Assembly: GCA_040880585.1 (NCBI GenBank)
Contig: JBBDID010000018.1
Span: 62,001 to 126,000, forward strand
Origin: Paracrocinitomix sp040880585
Lineage (GTDB): Bacteria > Bacteroidota > Bacteroidia > Flavobacteriales_D > Crocinitomicaceae
Reading direction: 5' to 3'
Length of the DNA: 64,000 nt
Under the pieces are notes generated by a model, which was given only the letters and a program-made list of their open reading frames with translations, searched no databases and was not told where the DNA came from. Positions 1 to 8,877 of this stretch are shown here, one piece after another (the stretch's first letter is position 1; each line of letters starts with the position of its first letter). The translations under genes were made by a program, and so were the position numbers.

Positions 1-49
1 TATGCAGGAATATTGTATTTTTAAGCAAAGTAATAAAAATACGGGGGAT

Positions 50-634
50 ATGATGAGCAGGTGGGTGTTAAGCAGTTTATTTTTTTTGTATGTTTCATCA
101 GCAAGTGGAAAGTGGGAACTTGAAAAAGATGAGAGCGGGATTAAGATATACAGTCGTTCGCACGCTACTTCTGATTTTAAAGAATATAAAGCTTTAACTA
201 CTTTCCGTGCAAGTAGAAATAAGGTTGCCTCTCTTATATTGAATATTGATGATTATGTCAATTGGTTTCCGGATTGTCTGGAATCTTACCAAATCAAAAA
301 GGAGGGAGATGAGATGATTGTATATTACTTAATCGATAGTCCCTGGCCAATTTCTGATAGAGATGCCGTGATGCGTTTGAAGATTGACCATTCAAATAAG
401 GAAACCCTGATTCATTTTGAAGAAGTAACAGCTGTGAAGCCAAAAGTCAAAAACGTGGTTCGTATTCCAAAAAGTAGAGGATTTTGGAGGCTTACGGATG
501 TAGGAGAAAAAACTTCTGTTGTGTATCAAAATCATGCAGATCCCGGCGGTGAAGTTCCTGCCTGGGTTACTAATTTATTTATTGTAGACGCTCCTTACGA
601 GACACTTGTAGCCATGAAAAAGCGATTGAAATAA
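50..634 (+). CDS. Secreted START-domain (lipid-binding fold) protein
   Basis: The protein is about 194 residues from the ATG at 50; the frame is open to the window edge (an in-frame ATG lies at base 2), but the start at 50 gives a clean signal peptide (MMSRWVLSSLFFLYVSSASG). The mature part begins WELEKDESGIKIYSR and carries the pattern PWPISDRDAVMR around residue 100, which is typical of START/SRPBCC proteins, where an alpha/beta helix-grip fold encloses a hydrophobic ligand. Such periplasmic START proteins are common in Bacteroidota; the ligand is unknown. It is followed by two further secreted proteins of unknown role. The family call is fairly safe, the function is not. Confidence 0.75.
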   Translation: MMSRWVLSSLFFLYVSSASGKWELEKDESGIKIYSRSHATSDFKEYKALTTFRASRNKVASLILNIDDYVNWFPDCLESYQIKKEGDEMIVYYLIDSPWPISDRDAVMRLKIDHSNKETLIHFEEVTAVKPKVKNVVRIPKSRGFWRLTDVGEKTSVVYQNHADPGGEVPAWVTNLFIVDAPYETLVAMKKRLK

Positions 635-707
635 GGAGACAAATTTAAATCGCCTAACTTTTCCCCCTTATATTACGTAGGTATTAATTAATAAAAGAGA
701 ACAATTG

Positions 708-1400
708 ATGTTTCGGATTTTAATCTACATACTACTTGGTTTTTTCTGCTTTACTTCTCGTGGACAAAGCATAAGAGTTCTGGATTTAAACAGAGATTAT
801 GAAAAATATCGGAAAACATCTGATTTTGACATCATCCATCCCGAATTTGATTCAGCCAAACAGACCTGGGTAGCTGATATACAAGTTTATTTTGATTCTG
901 TAACAAAGGGAATGATCGGAGAAAGTTATAAGGTGTTAAAAGATAAAGCAAACCGATACGGTGCGAATGCATTTACAGTAAAAGAATCCGATATTTATTC
1001 TTTGGGGGATGAGAAATACATCAATTTCTCCATTTACTGGATTCGTATGGAAGATCGGGATGAAAATTTAAAGCTCCTACATGACAATAGTCTTTACCTA
1101 TTTGGTTTTTTGGGTTATCATCAGGAGATTGAAGGATATGAAGTAGCAGTAAATGACGAAGAATTTATCATGAAATCCCTTAGTTACAGGGTATATGAGT
1201 TTGAAGAAGATGAAAAGGTGAGAATACAATTGGGTTCAAGCTTAAGGGGAACTACTCAGGAAATAAGAGTTCAACGAAAAAGTTTCCCTCGATTCTATAA
1301 TTTCCACCTGCTAAGAGGATCTTTTAAAAATGCATGGATAGGTGAGTACGATAAAAATTTCGGTTTATTTTTAACGCATATTCTCCGAAAAGAGGAATGA
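708..1400 (+). CDS. Secreted protein of unknown function
   Basis: The protein is 230 residues from the ATG at 708; a TTG one codon upstream is possible but less likely. The first 20 residues (MFRILIYILLGFFCFTSRGQ) form a signal peptide ending in the GQ context frequent in Bacteroidota. The rest is a soluble, charged protein with alternating strands and a segment YKVLKDKANRYGANAFTVKE that resembles the helix-strand units of small periplasmic domains. No catalytic motif or lipobox was recognised. It lies in the same direction as the START-domain gene upstream (73-bp gap) and the next secreted protein (50-bp gap), so the three may be co-transcribed. Confidence 0.6.
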   Translation: MFRILIYILLGFFCFTSRGQSIRVLDLNRDYEKYRKTSDFDIIHPEFDSAKQTWVADIQVYFDSVTKGMIGESYKVLKDKANRYGANAFTVKESDIYSLGDEKYINFSIYWIRMEDRDENLKLLHDNSLYLFGFLGYHQEIEGYEVAVNDEEFIMKSLSYRVYEFEEDEKVRIQLGSSLRGTTQEIRVQRKSFPRFYNFHLLRGSFKNAWIGEYDKNFGLFLTHILRKEE

Positions 1401-1450
1401 TTTTTAATCTGATAGAGAGGGGATTGTATATTGACAAAAAAATGTAGAGT

Positions 1451-2260
1451 ATGAATCGTTTCATTATTTTATTGCTTAGTTTGCTTCCGTTTTCTTCTTA
1501 TTTACAAACTCATGCACCAATTGATCGCATTCACGGTAATTGGCAAGGAATTGATATGTATCAGGATGAAAATTCGTATGATGGTAAAACTTTTTTTCTA
1601 CCTAATAAGGAGTTTATGATTATTGAGGGGCAGCGAATTAAGATTTACTTTTATCCCTATTCGAAATCAGATGAGTTTGAGATATTAGTCAGTCCGGAAG
1701 AGATAATCTATAAACTAGAGCATAAGAAGGTGCAAACAGCCTATCATTTTACCAATCCTAACTGTGATACTTTGGTCTTTACCATGCATTTCATTAATAA
1801 GTCATTCGTTAAGATGTATTCAAGAGTTACCTCTACAAATGAGCGGATGGAAGTTGATTTTGCAACCGTCAATGAGTTGGATATTTACGGATTTAATCCT
1901 TCAGCAATTGAGCATTTATTTGAGATAGACACCTTTCATACTGAGTTATTCAGGGGATTTACGAAATTGAGTTCTTTAAATTTTGCACCCTATGATTTTC
2001 TGAAGTTTGTGAATGATGAGAAAATAGCGGTGAATCAAAAGTCGCCAGTAACTTTTGATCGCGGCTACAAAGTGATTCGATTTAAGCTAAATGGGGAAGA
2101 GGAGGAGTTTAAAGTTGCTCATTCAGAAGGCACTCAAAGTTTTTCGATTATACCTACTTCACGCTGCGATTGTGATTCTATTATCATCCCTTATATTACG
2201 GTAGATTGGGCAGATCGCATTCGAAAGGACATGAAAGAAAACCGCTTTAAATATGAATAG
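1451..2260 (+). CDS. Secreted protein of unknown function
   Basis: The protein is 269 residues with an N-terminal signal peptide (MNRFIILLLSLLPFSSYLQ). The mature part starts with IDRIHGNWQGIDMYQDENS, a pattern reminiscent of lipocalin-like proteins that open with a G-x-W motif, but the remainder does not confirm this. The C-terminal third contains SRCDCDSIIIPYITVDW; the two cysteines and a further one near residue 104 could form disulfides. It converges on the large minus-strand SpoIIE gene, with only 39 bp between the two stops and no clear hairpin terminator. I do not recognise the family. Confidence 0.55.
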   Translation: MNRFIILLLSLLPFSSYLQTHAPIDRIHGNWQGIDMYQDENSYDGKTFFLPNKEFMIIEGQRIKIYFYPYSKSDEFEILVSPEEIIYKLEHKKVQTAYHFTNPNCDTLVFTMHFINKSFVKMYSRVTSTNERMEVDFATVNELDIYGFNPSAIEHLFEIDTFHTELFRGFTKLSSLNFAPYDFLKFVNDEKIAVNQKSPVTFDRGYKVIRFKLNGEEEEFKVAHSEGTQSFSIIPTSRCDCDSIIIPYITVDWADRIRKDMKENRFKYE

Positions 2261-2299
2261 GTCGCACAAACGTAAAGTTTTTGTTATAAAGAAGGAAGT

Positions 2300-5200
2300 T
2301 TAAATCCTTACTCCTATGACGCACACATCATCAATTTGTTCCAGATCACCTTGCCAGGCATCAATGTAATGATTGAGTAATTGATGCTGCTTTTCCATAG
2401 GTTTTTGGTGAATATTGATCAACAATTCTTTAAACTGAGAGTATTTAAATTTTTTACCTTTTGGTCCCCCAAACTGATCTGCATAACCGTCACTGAATAA
2501 ATAAATACGATCTTCCGGTTCAAGTTGTAGTTCAGCATTGTTGTAACTCAACTCTTTTTGCCCCATCCCGATAGCTATTTTATCTCCTTTCACTTCCTGA
2601 AGCTCTCCATTTCTAATCAGGTATAAGGGGTTATAAGCTCCAGCAAACTCCAGACGTCTGTTTTTTAAATTGAGGGAACAAATCGCCATATCCATACCAT
2701 CTTTAATGTTGGTTTGTTCAAGGTTGTTTTGCAAGGTTTTATAAACAATTTGATCCAATTCATAGAGGATGTCTGCGGGTTTGAGTACTCCTAGCTCATT
2801 TACAATTTGATTCAAGCTATTGTGTCCGATCAAACTTAAAAATGCCCCTGGAACACCATGTCCGGTACAATCTACTACAGCAAACAGTACGGTGTCATTG
2901 ACATGCTCAACCCAATAAAAATCACCTGAAACAATATCTTTTGGCTTAAACAAAACAAATGAATCCGGTAAATAGCTTCTCACCAAACCTACACTGGGTA
3001 AGGTTGCATCCTGAATGCGTTTGGCATAGCGGATAGAGTCAGTAATATGTTTGTTTTTCTCTTCAATGATCTCCTTCTGTTGAAATAATTCTTGTGTCCT
3101 TTCATTAACTTTCTCTTCAAGGCTTTCATACAAGATGGCATTGTCAATGGCTGTTGCAATGGTTGTCGCCAAACTTCTCAAAAGATTTAAATGATATTCT
3201 GAATAGACATTTTCTTTATAACTCTGCACAGTAAGGACGCCAATAACCCTATCTTTAGTCGATAGAGGAAGGTAGATAATAGAGGTAGCATCTTTTCCTT
3301 GAATGGGAGACTGTATATCTTTGAAAAAAAGTTTATACTCTTCCATATAATTAGAAACTAATACTTCTCTTTTTTCTTTAAAGCAGATAGTAGCCAATCT
3401 GTTTTCATCAGCCAAATCCATATAAACATTGTCTAGATGTTTACCATTTTCAATAAATCCGGGCATGAGCAGGCGATTGGATTGCCTATCATAAATACCT
3501 ATTCCAAAACAGGTTGCATCCAACAAGGTATTAATACTTTCATAAACACTTTCAATGATAGATTCTACTTCTAAAGATTCAACGATTGTCCTTGAAATAT
3601 GTCCCAAAAGCTTTGTGTCTTCGTAAGCCTTCTTAATTTCTCGTGTACGTTCTTTTACACGATCTTCCATTTCTTTATAAAGGCTTGCATTCTCAAGGGC
3701 ACTGGCAACATAAAGAGAAAGTGTCCTGAGCATATTTACGTGATAATCTTCATATACTTGCTTTTTAAAACTTTGAACAGTAAGCACACCTATACGGTTT
3801 CCCTTAGAAATAAGAGGAAAATAGACTGCTGATTCCGGCATAGCTCCTTGTGCTGCTTCGTAATTTGAAGAAACAAATTTGTGGTATTCTTGTGACCAGT
3901 CATTGATGACAAATTCTTCAGAAGAAGTAAAGCATTTGGCAGCCAGTTTATCTGCATTAACGGCATATGAAAAATCATCAAGCTTTACCCCGTCTTCCAT
4001 AGCTCCGGCAAAGAAAAGATCTTCTTTCTCTTTTCGGTAAACGCCAATACCAAAGATACTTGCATCCATCATGGAATTGATACTACTGTATACTTTTAGG
4101 ATAATATCTTCAGAAGATAGTTCAGAGGCAATTTCTTTACCTATCTCACTAAGCAACTTTGTATTTTCGTAGGTTTTGACAATTTCAGAAGTACGTTTCT
4201 TTACCTCTTCCTCCATCACTTCATAACGACGAGCATTTTGAAGAGCTATAACGGTATACTGAGCCAAAGTTCTTACAATAGTGAGGTGATAAGGGCTGTA
4301 CGCTTTTTTCTTAAATGATTGAACACTGATAGCTCCCAACACTTCTTTACCATCAATAAGCGGGACAAAAATCAAAGAGTAGGGGAAGTCACCATCCACT
4401 ACCATAACCTCTTCAACGTATTTCTTAAATTCTGTGCTGTTGTCGTTAATAAAAATTTCATCATTATTTTTGATGCACCAAACGGAGTAATTGTTGTCCT
4501 GATCCATGGATACGTTGATTTCCCCCAGGCGTTTCCCTCGTTCGTACTCATAAAGGTATTGTACGCGGTTATTTTCTTTATCCAATAAACGAACACCAAA
4601 TATAGTGGCATCCATGAGCTTATTTACATTGATATACAGACGCTCAAAAACATCTTCAAAATTTAAGGTTGAAATGAGTTCTTGCCCAATTTTGTTGAGT
4701 AACTCTGAATTTTTGTAGGACATTTCCAACTCTTCTGTTCGATCCCTTACTTTTGCATCCATTTGCTCATACAACCAGGCATTATCCAGTGCAATGGAAA
4801 TATAACTGGCAAAGGATTTTAAAATGTTAAAGTGATGCTCAGAGAAAGCAGATTTTTTGACACTTTGGGCATAGAGTACGCCAATTACAATTTGTTTTAC
4901 TTTAAGTGGAATGATAATGACAGAGGACGGTTGGCTGTGCATGAGTTCTTCACCTTCTTTAAAATAAGTAAAGATTTCTTTCTCATAATCATCCATGTGA
5001 ACAGAATCAGATGTTTTTATCACCTGATTCACCAGCCTTTTCTCATCTAGTGAATATTCAAAGTAATCATCTCTTTTCCCCTGATCGATTGCCAGTTTTA
5101 CTTGCAGTTTATTTTCTTGATAATTACAAACCCCGATAAAAACACCTGTAGCATCCATAAGGGAGTTGATACGCTCGTAGATAATGGTGAATATACTTTC

Positions 5201-6379
5201 AATATCAAGGGTTGAAGTAATTTCATGTCCAATACTACTGAGTGTTTGAACATCTTTAAAGTACGACTCCAGCGCTAAATTTTTCTTCTCTAAGGCCTCT
5301 TTTTCCTTTTGAATCTGTTCAATTCGACCTTTTAATTCAAACGCTTTTATTTTTTTACTTTCTTTTTCAGAAACAAATTCTTGTTTGGCAGTATGGTAGG
5401 CTTTGAAGTGTTTGGCGAACAAGGTAAGGTTGCCCATGTCCTCGTAAAGTTCAGACAGTCCATGATGAGCTTTGTAAATCAACTCTTTAGAATTTAAATC
5501 TGTCCCAATTTTTAACGCTTCTTTGAAGTGTTGGACGGCAGAAAGATTATCCCCTGCGGCAGAATAGTTTTCAGCGATATGGATTTTGGTTGCCCCCATA
5601 CCTTCTTTGAAACCCATCTCTTTTCTCAGCGCATAGGACATTTTAAAATGTTCAAGTGCTTTGGGATAATTATCAAGTTGGGTATAAATTTCTCCAATTC
5701 CATCATGGGCATAGGATTCAATTTGTTTAACTCCTGACTCTTGTACCATTTCAAGCGCAGAATGCTTGAATTTAAGCGCCTCTTCATAATTTTTTAAATG
5801 AAAATTAGCTTGTCCTAAACCGTCGTAAATTCGTCCTAAAAGTGTTTTGTCATCTACTTTCAATGCAAGAGCCAATCCCTCTTCCAGTTTTTCTATGGCT
5901 TCCTCATTCTTTCCATTTGTGTAGAGACTGGATCCTATGCCATTGATAGCATTAGCCATTCCCTGAATATCATGGATAGATTTAGCAAGATCGTAAGAAG
6001 CTTCAGCATGCAGCATTTCCTTTTCAGTATCTCCCAAAAAGTAAAATACAATCGAGATGTAATACTCTATTTGCGCAGCTTGTTTAATTTCACCCAATTC
6101 TTTGAGTAAATTAACAGATTGAAAGCAATGATCCAGGGCCTCTTCGTATTCTGACATCCAGGTGTATGCTGCACCTATATTACCTAGTGCCCATGCCACT
6201 CCCTTCTTATAGTCAATTTCTTTTGCCTGGGCGTAATTTTTTTTGGCAATTTCCAATGTTTTATGAGGCTCTGCACGAACAATTCGCCAGGCCCCTTGAT
6301 TGGAAAGGTCAATCGACTGTGTTGAAGTAGAAGTGTCTATCATAGCTAGCTCTGAGGCGATCTGACCAAATATAGACAT
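2300..6379 (-). CDS. TPR - four GAF - SpoIIE (PP2C-type) phosphatase regulator
   Basis: This 1359-residue protein has no signal peptide and is presumably cytoplasmic. Residues about 30-335 are tetratricopeptide repeats (for example NYEEALKFKHSALEM). A coiled coil follows to about residue 370, then four GAF domains start near residues 375, 560, 743 and 925, each opening with a variant of LLxxIGxEIxSxL. Coiled-coil linkers (VKERTREIKKAYEDTKLL type) separate them. The C-terminal 240 residues are a SpoIIE/RsbU phosphatase with the metal-binding aspartates in DIVSGDFYW, VVDCTGHGVPGAF and YLFSDGYADQ. Such proteins dephosphorylate anti-sigma-factor antagonists in partner-switching pathways; no partner kinase is nearby. 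GAF ligands are unknown. The start MSIFGQIASE follows a 195-bp gap holding no other gene. Confidence 0.9.
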   Translation of the reverse strand: MSIFGQIASELAMIDTSTSTQSIDLSNQGAWRIVRAEPHKTLEIAKKNYAQAKEIDYKKGVAWALGNIGAAYTWMSEYEEALDHCFQSVNLLKELGEIKQAAQIEYYISIVFYFLGDTEKEMLHAEASYDLAKSIHDIQGMANAINGIGSSLYTNGKNEEAIEKLEEGLALALKVDDKTLLGRIYDGLGQANFHLKNYEEALKFKHSALEMVQESGVKQIESYAHDGIGEIYTQLDNYPKALEHFKMSYALRKEMGFKEGMGATKIHIAENYSAAGDNLSAVQHFKEALKIGTDLNSKELIYKAHHGLSELYEDMGNLTLFAKHFKAYHTAKQEFVSEKESKKIKAFELKGRIEQIQKEKEALEKKNLALESYFKDVQTLSSIGHEITSTLDIESIFTIIYERINSLMDATGVFIGVCNYQENKLQVKLAIDQGKRDDYFEYSLDEKRLVNQVIKTSDSVHMDDYEKEIFTYFKEGEELMHSQPSSVIIIPLKVKQIVIGVLYAQSVKKSAFSEHHFNILKSFASYISIALDNAWLYEQMDAKVRDRTEELEMSYKNSELLNKIGQELISTLNFEDVFERLYINVNKLMDATIFGVRLLDKENNRVQYLYEYERGKRLGEINVSMDQDNNYSVWCIKNNDEIFINDNSTEFKKYVEEVMVVDGDFPYSLIFVPLIDGKEVLGAISVQSFKKKAYSPYHLTIVRTLAQYTVIALQNARRYEVMEEEVKKRTSEIVKTYENTKLLSEIGKEIASELSSEDIILKVYSSINSMMDASIFGIGVYRKEKEDLFFAGAMEDGVKLDDFSYAVNADKLAAKCFTSSEEFVINDWSQEYHKFVSSNYEAAQGAMPESAVYFPLISKGNRIGVLTVQSFKKQVYEDYHVNMLRTLSLYVASALENASLYKEMEDRVKERTREIKKAYEDTKLLGHISRTIVESLEVESIIESVYESINTLLDATCFGIGIYDRQSNRLLMPGFIENGKHLDNVYMDLADENRLATICFKEKREVLVSNYMEEYKLFFKDIQSPIQGKDATSIIYLPLSTKDRVIGVLTVQSYKENVYSEYHLNLLRSLATTIATAIDNAILYESLEEKVNERTQELFQQKEIIEEKNKHITDSIRYAKRIQDATLPSVGLVRSYLPDSFVLFKPKDIVSGDFYWVEHVNDTVLFAVVDCTGHGVPGAFLSLIGHNSLNQIVNELGVLKPADILYELDQIVYKTLQNNLEQTNIKDGMDMAICSLNLKNRRLEFAGAYNPLYLIRNGELQEVKGDKIAIGMGQKELSYNNAELQLEPEDRIYLFSDGYADQFGGPKGKKFKYSQFKELLINIHQKPMEKQHQLLNHYIDAWQGDLEQIDDVCVIGVRI

Positions 6380-6574
6380 TTTTACAAACTATTTTAATCG
6401 TTTAAGTAGTTTTTAGTTGAAACAATTATTTTATCCACTGAAAAAGACAGATTAAAAAGTGAGTTAACAAGATGATTTTTAATTATGAGCCTGAAGAGCA
6501 TCTTATTTTTTAATAAAATTGTAAACCTTTTTCTTAGAATAGCGTAAATCCATTAAGCAATAAATTAAGGAAGC

Positions 6575-6766
6575 ATGAACTTGAATGAAATTAAAAACAA
6601 CGTGATTAAAACAGCTCTTAAAAAATTGAATACGCATAAATCAATGGGCAGTAATACACCATTATCTATTCTTGAAGTAGCTGAATTGTTAGATATTGTT
6701 TCAGGTAAAGCAGAGAATGCAAATGTTGAACCCATAGCTTTAGTTGGTCCGGTACATTTAAATTAG
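6575..6766 (+). CDS. Small peptide, 63 residues, unknown
   Basis: The frame opens MNLNEIKNNVIKTALKK, which is amphipathic and helical, and continues through SILEVAELLDIVSGKAENAN to a hydrophobic tail ending VGPVHLN. It is preceded by about 195 bp of A+T-rich DNA and followed directly by a strong hairpin at 6785-6815, which suggests a real, separately transcribed unit. The stretch ELLDIVSGKAE resembles the double-glycine leader motif of secreted peptides, with GK in place of GG, but no peptide transporter or modifying enzyme is adjacent. Function unknown. Confidence 0.5.
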   Translation: MNLNEIKNNVIKTALKKLNTHKSMGSNTPLSILEVAELLDIVSGKAENANVEPIALVGPVHLN

Positions 6767-6784
6767 TTTTTTTGGTTATCGTGC

Positions 6785-6815
6785 AAAAGGTGTCTGCTTA
6801 TCGTAGACACCTTTT
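6785..6815. terminator. Bidirectional terminator hairpin
   Basis: A perfect 11-bp stem (AAAAGGTGTCT at 6785-6795 and AGACACCTTTT at 6805-6815) encloses a 9-base loop. It has an A tract on one side and a T tract on the other, so it can stop transcription from both the 63-residue peptide gene and the converging mnmA. It overlaps the mnmA stop codon at 6814-6816. Confidence 0.85.
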
Positions 6816-7989
6816 ATTGGTTAATGATACCAGATCCAATTAACTCATCTCCCTGATACCATACCGCAAATTGCCCGGGAGAAACTCCTTTTACGCTTTC
6901 TTCAAAAAAGATGTACAATCCTTCTTGCTCCATGATTAGCAAAGCTTTTACAAGCGGTTGACGGTAACGGATGCGTACCTGATATTCTTTGGATTTTTCT
7001 ATTTCTAGCTGTAGGTCGTTTCGCAGCCAGTGGATATCTTCTTTTTTAATCAGTAAGGCTTTTCTATTCAGTCCCGGATGCTCATCTCCCTGACCTACAT
7101 AAATGGTGTTGGATGCTATATCAGTACCAATAACAAAGAGTGGAAGAGGAGTGCCACCAACTTGTAAACCCTTGCGTTGTCCTATTGTAAAGAAATGTGC
7201 CCCTTGATGTTCTCCAACTACTTTCCCCATCTTTGGATGAAACATAAATAGCTCAGCCAGTTTTTTGAAATCATCATCTTGCTCATACTGTTGATATTCA
7301 CTGAAAATTTCAAGATCATTCTTTAATTCAATAATCTCTCCTTCTTTGGTGGCGAGTTGTTGCTGCAAAAAAACCGGTAATTTCACTTTGCCGATAAAGC
7401 ACAAGCCTTGCGAATCTTTTTTTTCTGCGGTAACTAAATTTTGCTCGCCGGCTATTTTACGTACCTCCGATTTTTGAAGTGCACCAATTGGAAATAAGGA
7501 TTTTGCCAGTTGTTCTTGATTGAGCTGACATAAAAAATAGCTTTGGTCTTTGTTGGGGTCTGCTCCGGCAAGTAGTCGGTACTGCCCATCTTCAGTTACT
7601 CCTTTTTGGCAATAATGACCCGTTGCTATGTAATCAGCTCCTAATTTTAAAGCTTCTTTTAAAAAGAGGTCAAACTTAATCTCCCGATTACACAAAACAT
7701 CAGGGTTAGGTGTTCTACCGGCTTTGTATTCGGCAAACATATAATCCACAATTCTGTCTTTGTAAGCGGCAGAAAGATCTAAGGTATGAAATGGGATTCC
7801 CAGTTTTTGAGCAACCAATAAAGCGTCCTGGCTATCGTCAATCCATGGACAATCATCTGAAATAGTGACGGAAGTATCGTGCCAGTTTTTCATAAAAATT
7901 CCAATCACTTTGTATCCTTGCTCTTTCAGCAAAAATGCAGCTACACTGGAATCAACTCCTCCCGAAAGTCCGACTACGACCGTTTTCAT
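6814..7989 (-). CDS. mnmA: tRNA-specific 2-thiouridylase MnmA
   Basis: The 391-residue protein transfers sulfur to C2 of uridine 34 in the wobble position of Lys, Glu and Gln tRNAs. The PP-loop SGGVDSS at residues 9-15 binds ATP and adenylates the uridine. The two catalytic cysteines are visible in NPDVLCNREIKF and SQGLCFIGKV. The middle segment ATGHYC and the C-terminal beta-barrel (FFTIGQRKGL, RIRYRQPLV) fit the family. Length is normal for Bacteroidota, which often carry a short insertion after the second cysteine as here. A TAAATTTG box ends four bases before the start codon, so the mRNA may be leaderless. The gene is monocistronic. Confidence 0.97.
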   Translation of the reverse strand: MKTVVVGLSGGVDSSVAAFLLKEQGYKVIGIFMKNWHDTSVTISDDCPWIDDSQDALLVAQKLGIPFHTLDLSAAYKDRIVDYMFAEYKAGRTPNPDVLCNREIKFDLFLKEALKLGADYIATGHYCQKGVTEDGQYRLLAGADPNKDQSYFLCQLNQEQLAKSLFPIGALQKSEVRKIAGEQNLVTAEKKDSQGLCFIGKVKLPVFLQQQLATKEGEIIELKNDLEIFSEYQQYEQDDDFKKLAELFMFHPKMGKVVGEHQGAHFFTIGQRKGLQVGGTPLPLFVIGTDIASNTIYVGQGDEHPGLNRKALLIKKEDIHWLRNDLQLEIEKSKEYQVRIRYRQPLVKALLIMEQEGLYIFFEESVKGVSPGQFAVWYQGDELIGSGIINQ

Positions 7990-7993
7990 ACTG

Positions 7994-8001
7994 CAAATTT
8001 A
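7994..8001 (-). promoter_or_regulatory. -7 promoter box of mnmA
   Basis: TAAATTTG on the minus strand matches the Bacteroidota -7 consensus TAnnTTTG. It lies four bases before the mnmA ATG, so transcription would start at or inside the start codon. No good -33 TTTG box is visible. Confidence 0.45.
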
Positions 8002-8078
8002 CAGATTCCTCATGGCTTATCGTGAAAAAATATTTTTTCTTCAAAACTTACTTTCTTTAACATGTCTTAAGAATTACT

Positions 8079-8108
8079 TTTGGTTTAATTTTTGTTACTT
8101 TATCTTTG
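8079..8108 (+). promoter_or_regulatory. Bacteroidota-type promoter (TTTG - 18 bp - TATCTTTG)
   Basis: A -33 box TTTG at 8079-8082 is followed after 18 bp by the -7 box TATCTTTG at 8101-8108. Both boxes and the spacing fit the Bacteroidota sigma-70 consensus. The ATG codons at 8111 and 8114 lie where transcription should start, so this is a candidate leaderless mRNA. Confidence 0.6.
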
Positions 8109-8110
8109 TG

Positions 8111-8836
8111 ATGATGCGATTACTCTTTTTACTGGTGTTTTTTCTTCCTTCCTATCTGCTCTTTTCTCAAAAGGCAGATGGTGGTGATTCTCTGATTACC
8201 ATTAAAGGAAAGGTAATAGATACTTCTTACGCAGTTGGTTTTTATAATACGGTAGTGGTCAATAAATCAGTAGGAAAAGGAATCTTTGGGGAATATGATG
8301 GATCTTTTGTGATTCGGGTAAAAAAAAGTGACCTGATTGGTGTTTCAGTATCGGGATATCAAACGTATGATCTAAGTTATAAAGACAGCGTCTACCGGGA
8401 TACCTTTTATACCACCATTTATGTTCAGCCTCTTGAATACATGGGGAATGAGGTGGTTGTAAAACCCAGAAAAACACTGGAACAATTGAGAGAAGAACGA
8501 GCTGCAATTGCAAAAAGAGAGGTGCCCACTGTTACGGTGGCTAATGCAATCTCTAGTCCAATTACAGCCTTGTATGTAGCTTTTAGTAAACGTGAAAAAA
8601 CCAAGCGAAAGGTAGCTGAAATGGAATATCAGGACAAGCAGGAGGATATTGTTAAGGAAATTCTGCACCTGTATGTCCACCACGATATTCTCGATTTAAA
8701 ACACAAGGACTTTGAAGAGTTTGTCGTCTTTTTGAATTTAAACACCGAATTTTTAAAAATGGCATCTGATTATGAATTGATTTCATACATTCAGGATAAG
8801 TATGAACATTTCAAAAAAATCAAAGAGGGATTTTAA
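8111..8836 (+). CDS. Secreted protein with carboxypeptidase-regulatory-like beta-sandwich
   Basis: The frame is open upstream through the mnmA promoter, but the ATG at 8111 (or 8114) follows a promoter directly and gives a signal peptide, MMRLLFLLVFFLPSYLLFSQ. The mature protein begins DSLITIKGKVIDTS, then IGVSVSGYQTYDL, the pattern of the CarboxypepD_reg-like fold seen at the N-termini of many Bacteroidota outer-membrane and secreted proteins. Residues about 120-240 are a charged helical tail (LEQLREERAAIAKRE) ending in YEHFKKIKEGF. The family is widespread in Flavobacteriia without known function. The next gene, 41 bp on, also has a carboxypeptidase-like start, and the two are probably an operon. 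Confidence 0.7.
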   Translation: MMRLLFLLVFFLPSYLLFSQKADGGDSLITIKGKVIDTSYAVGFYNTVVVNKSVGKGIFGEYDGSFVIRVKKSDLIGVSVSGYQTYDLSYKDSVYRDTFYTTIYVQPLEYMGNEVVVKPRKTLEQLREERAAIAKREVPTVTVANAISSPITALYVAFSKREKTKRKVAEMEYQDKQEDIVKEILHLYVHHDILDLKHKDFEEFVVFLNLNTEFLKMASDYELISYIQDKYEHFKKIKEGF

Positions 8837-8877
8837 AAAGTAACATACCTCTATATATAATTTAATACACATTCAAG

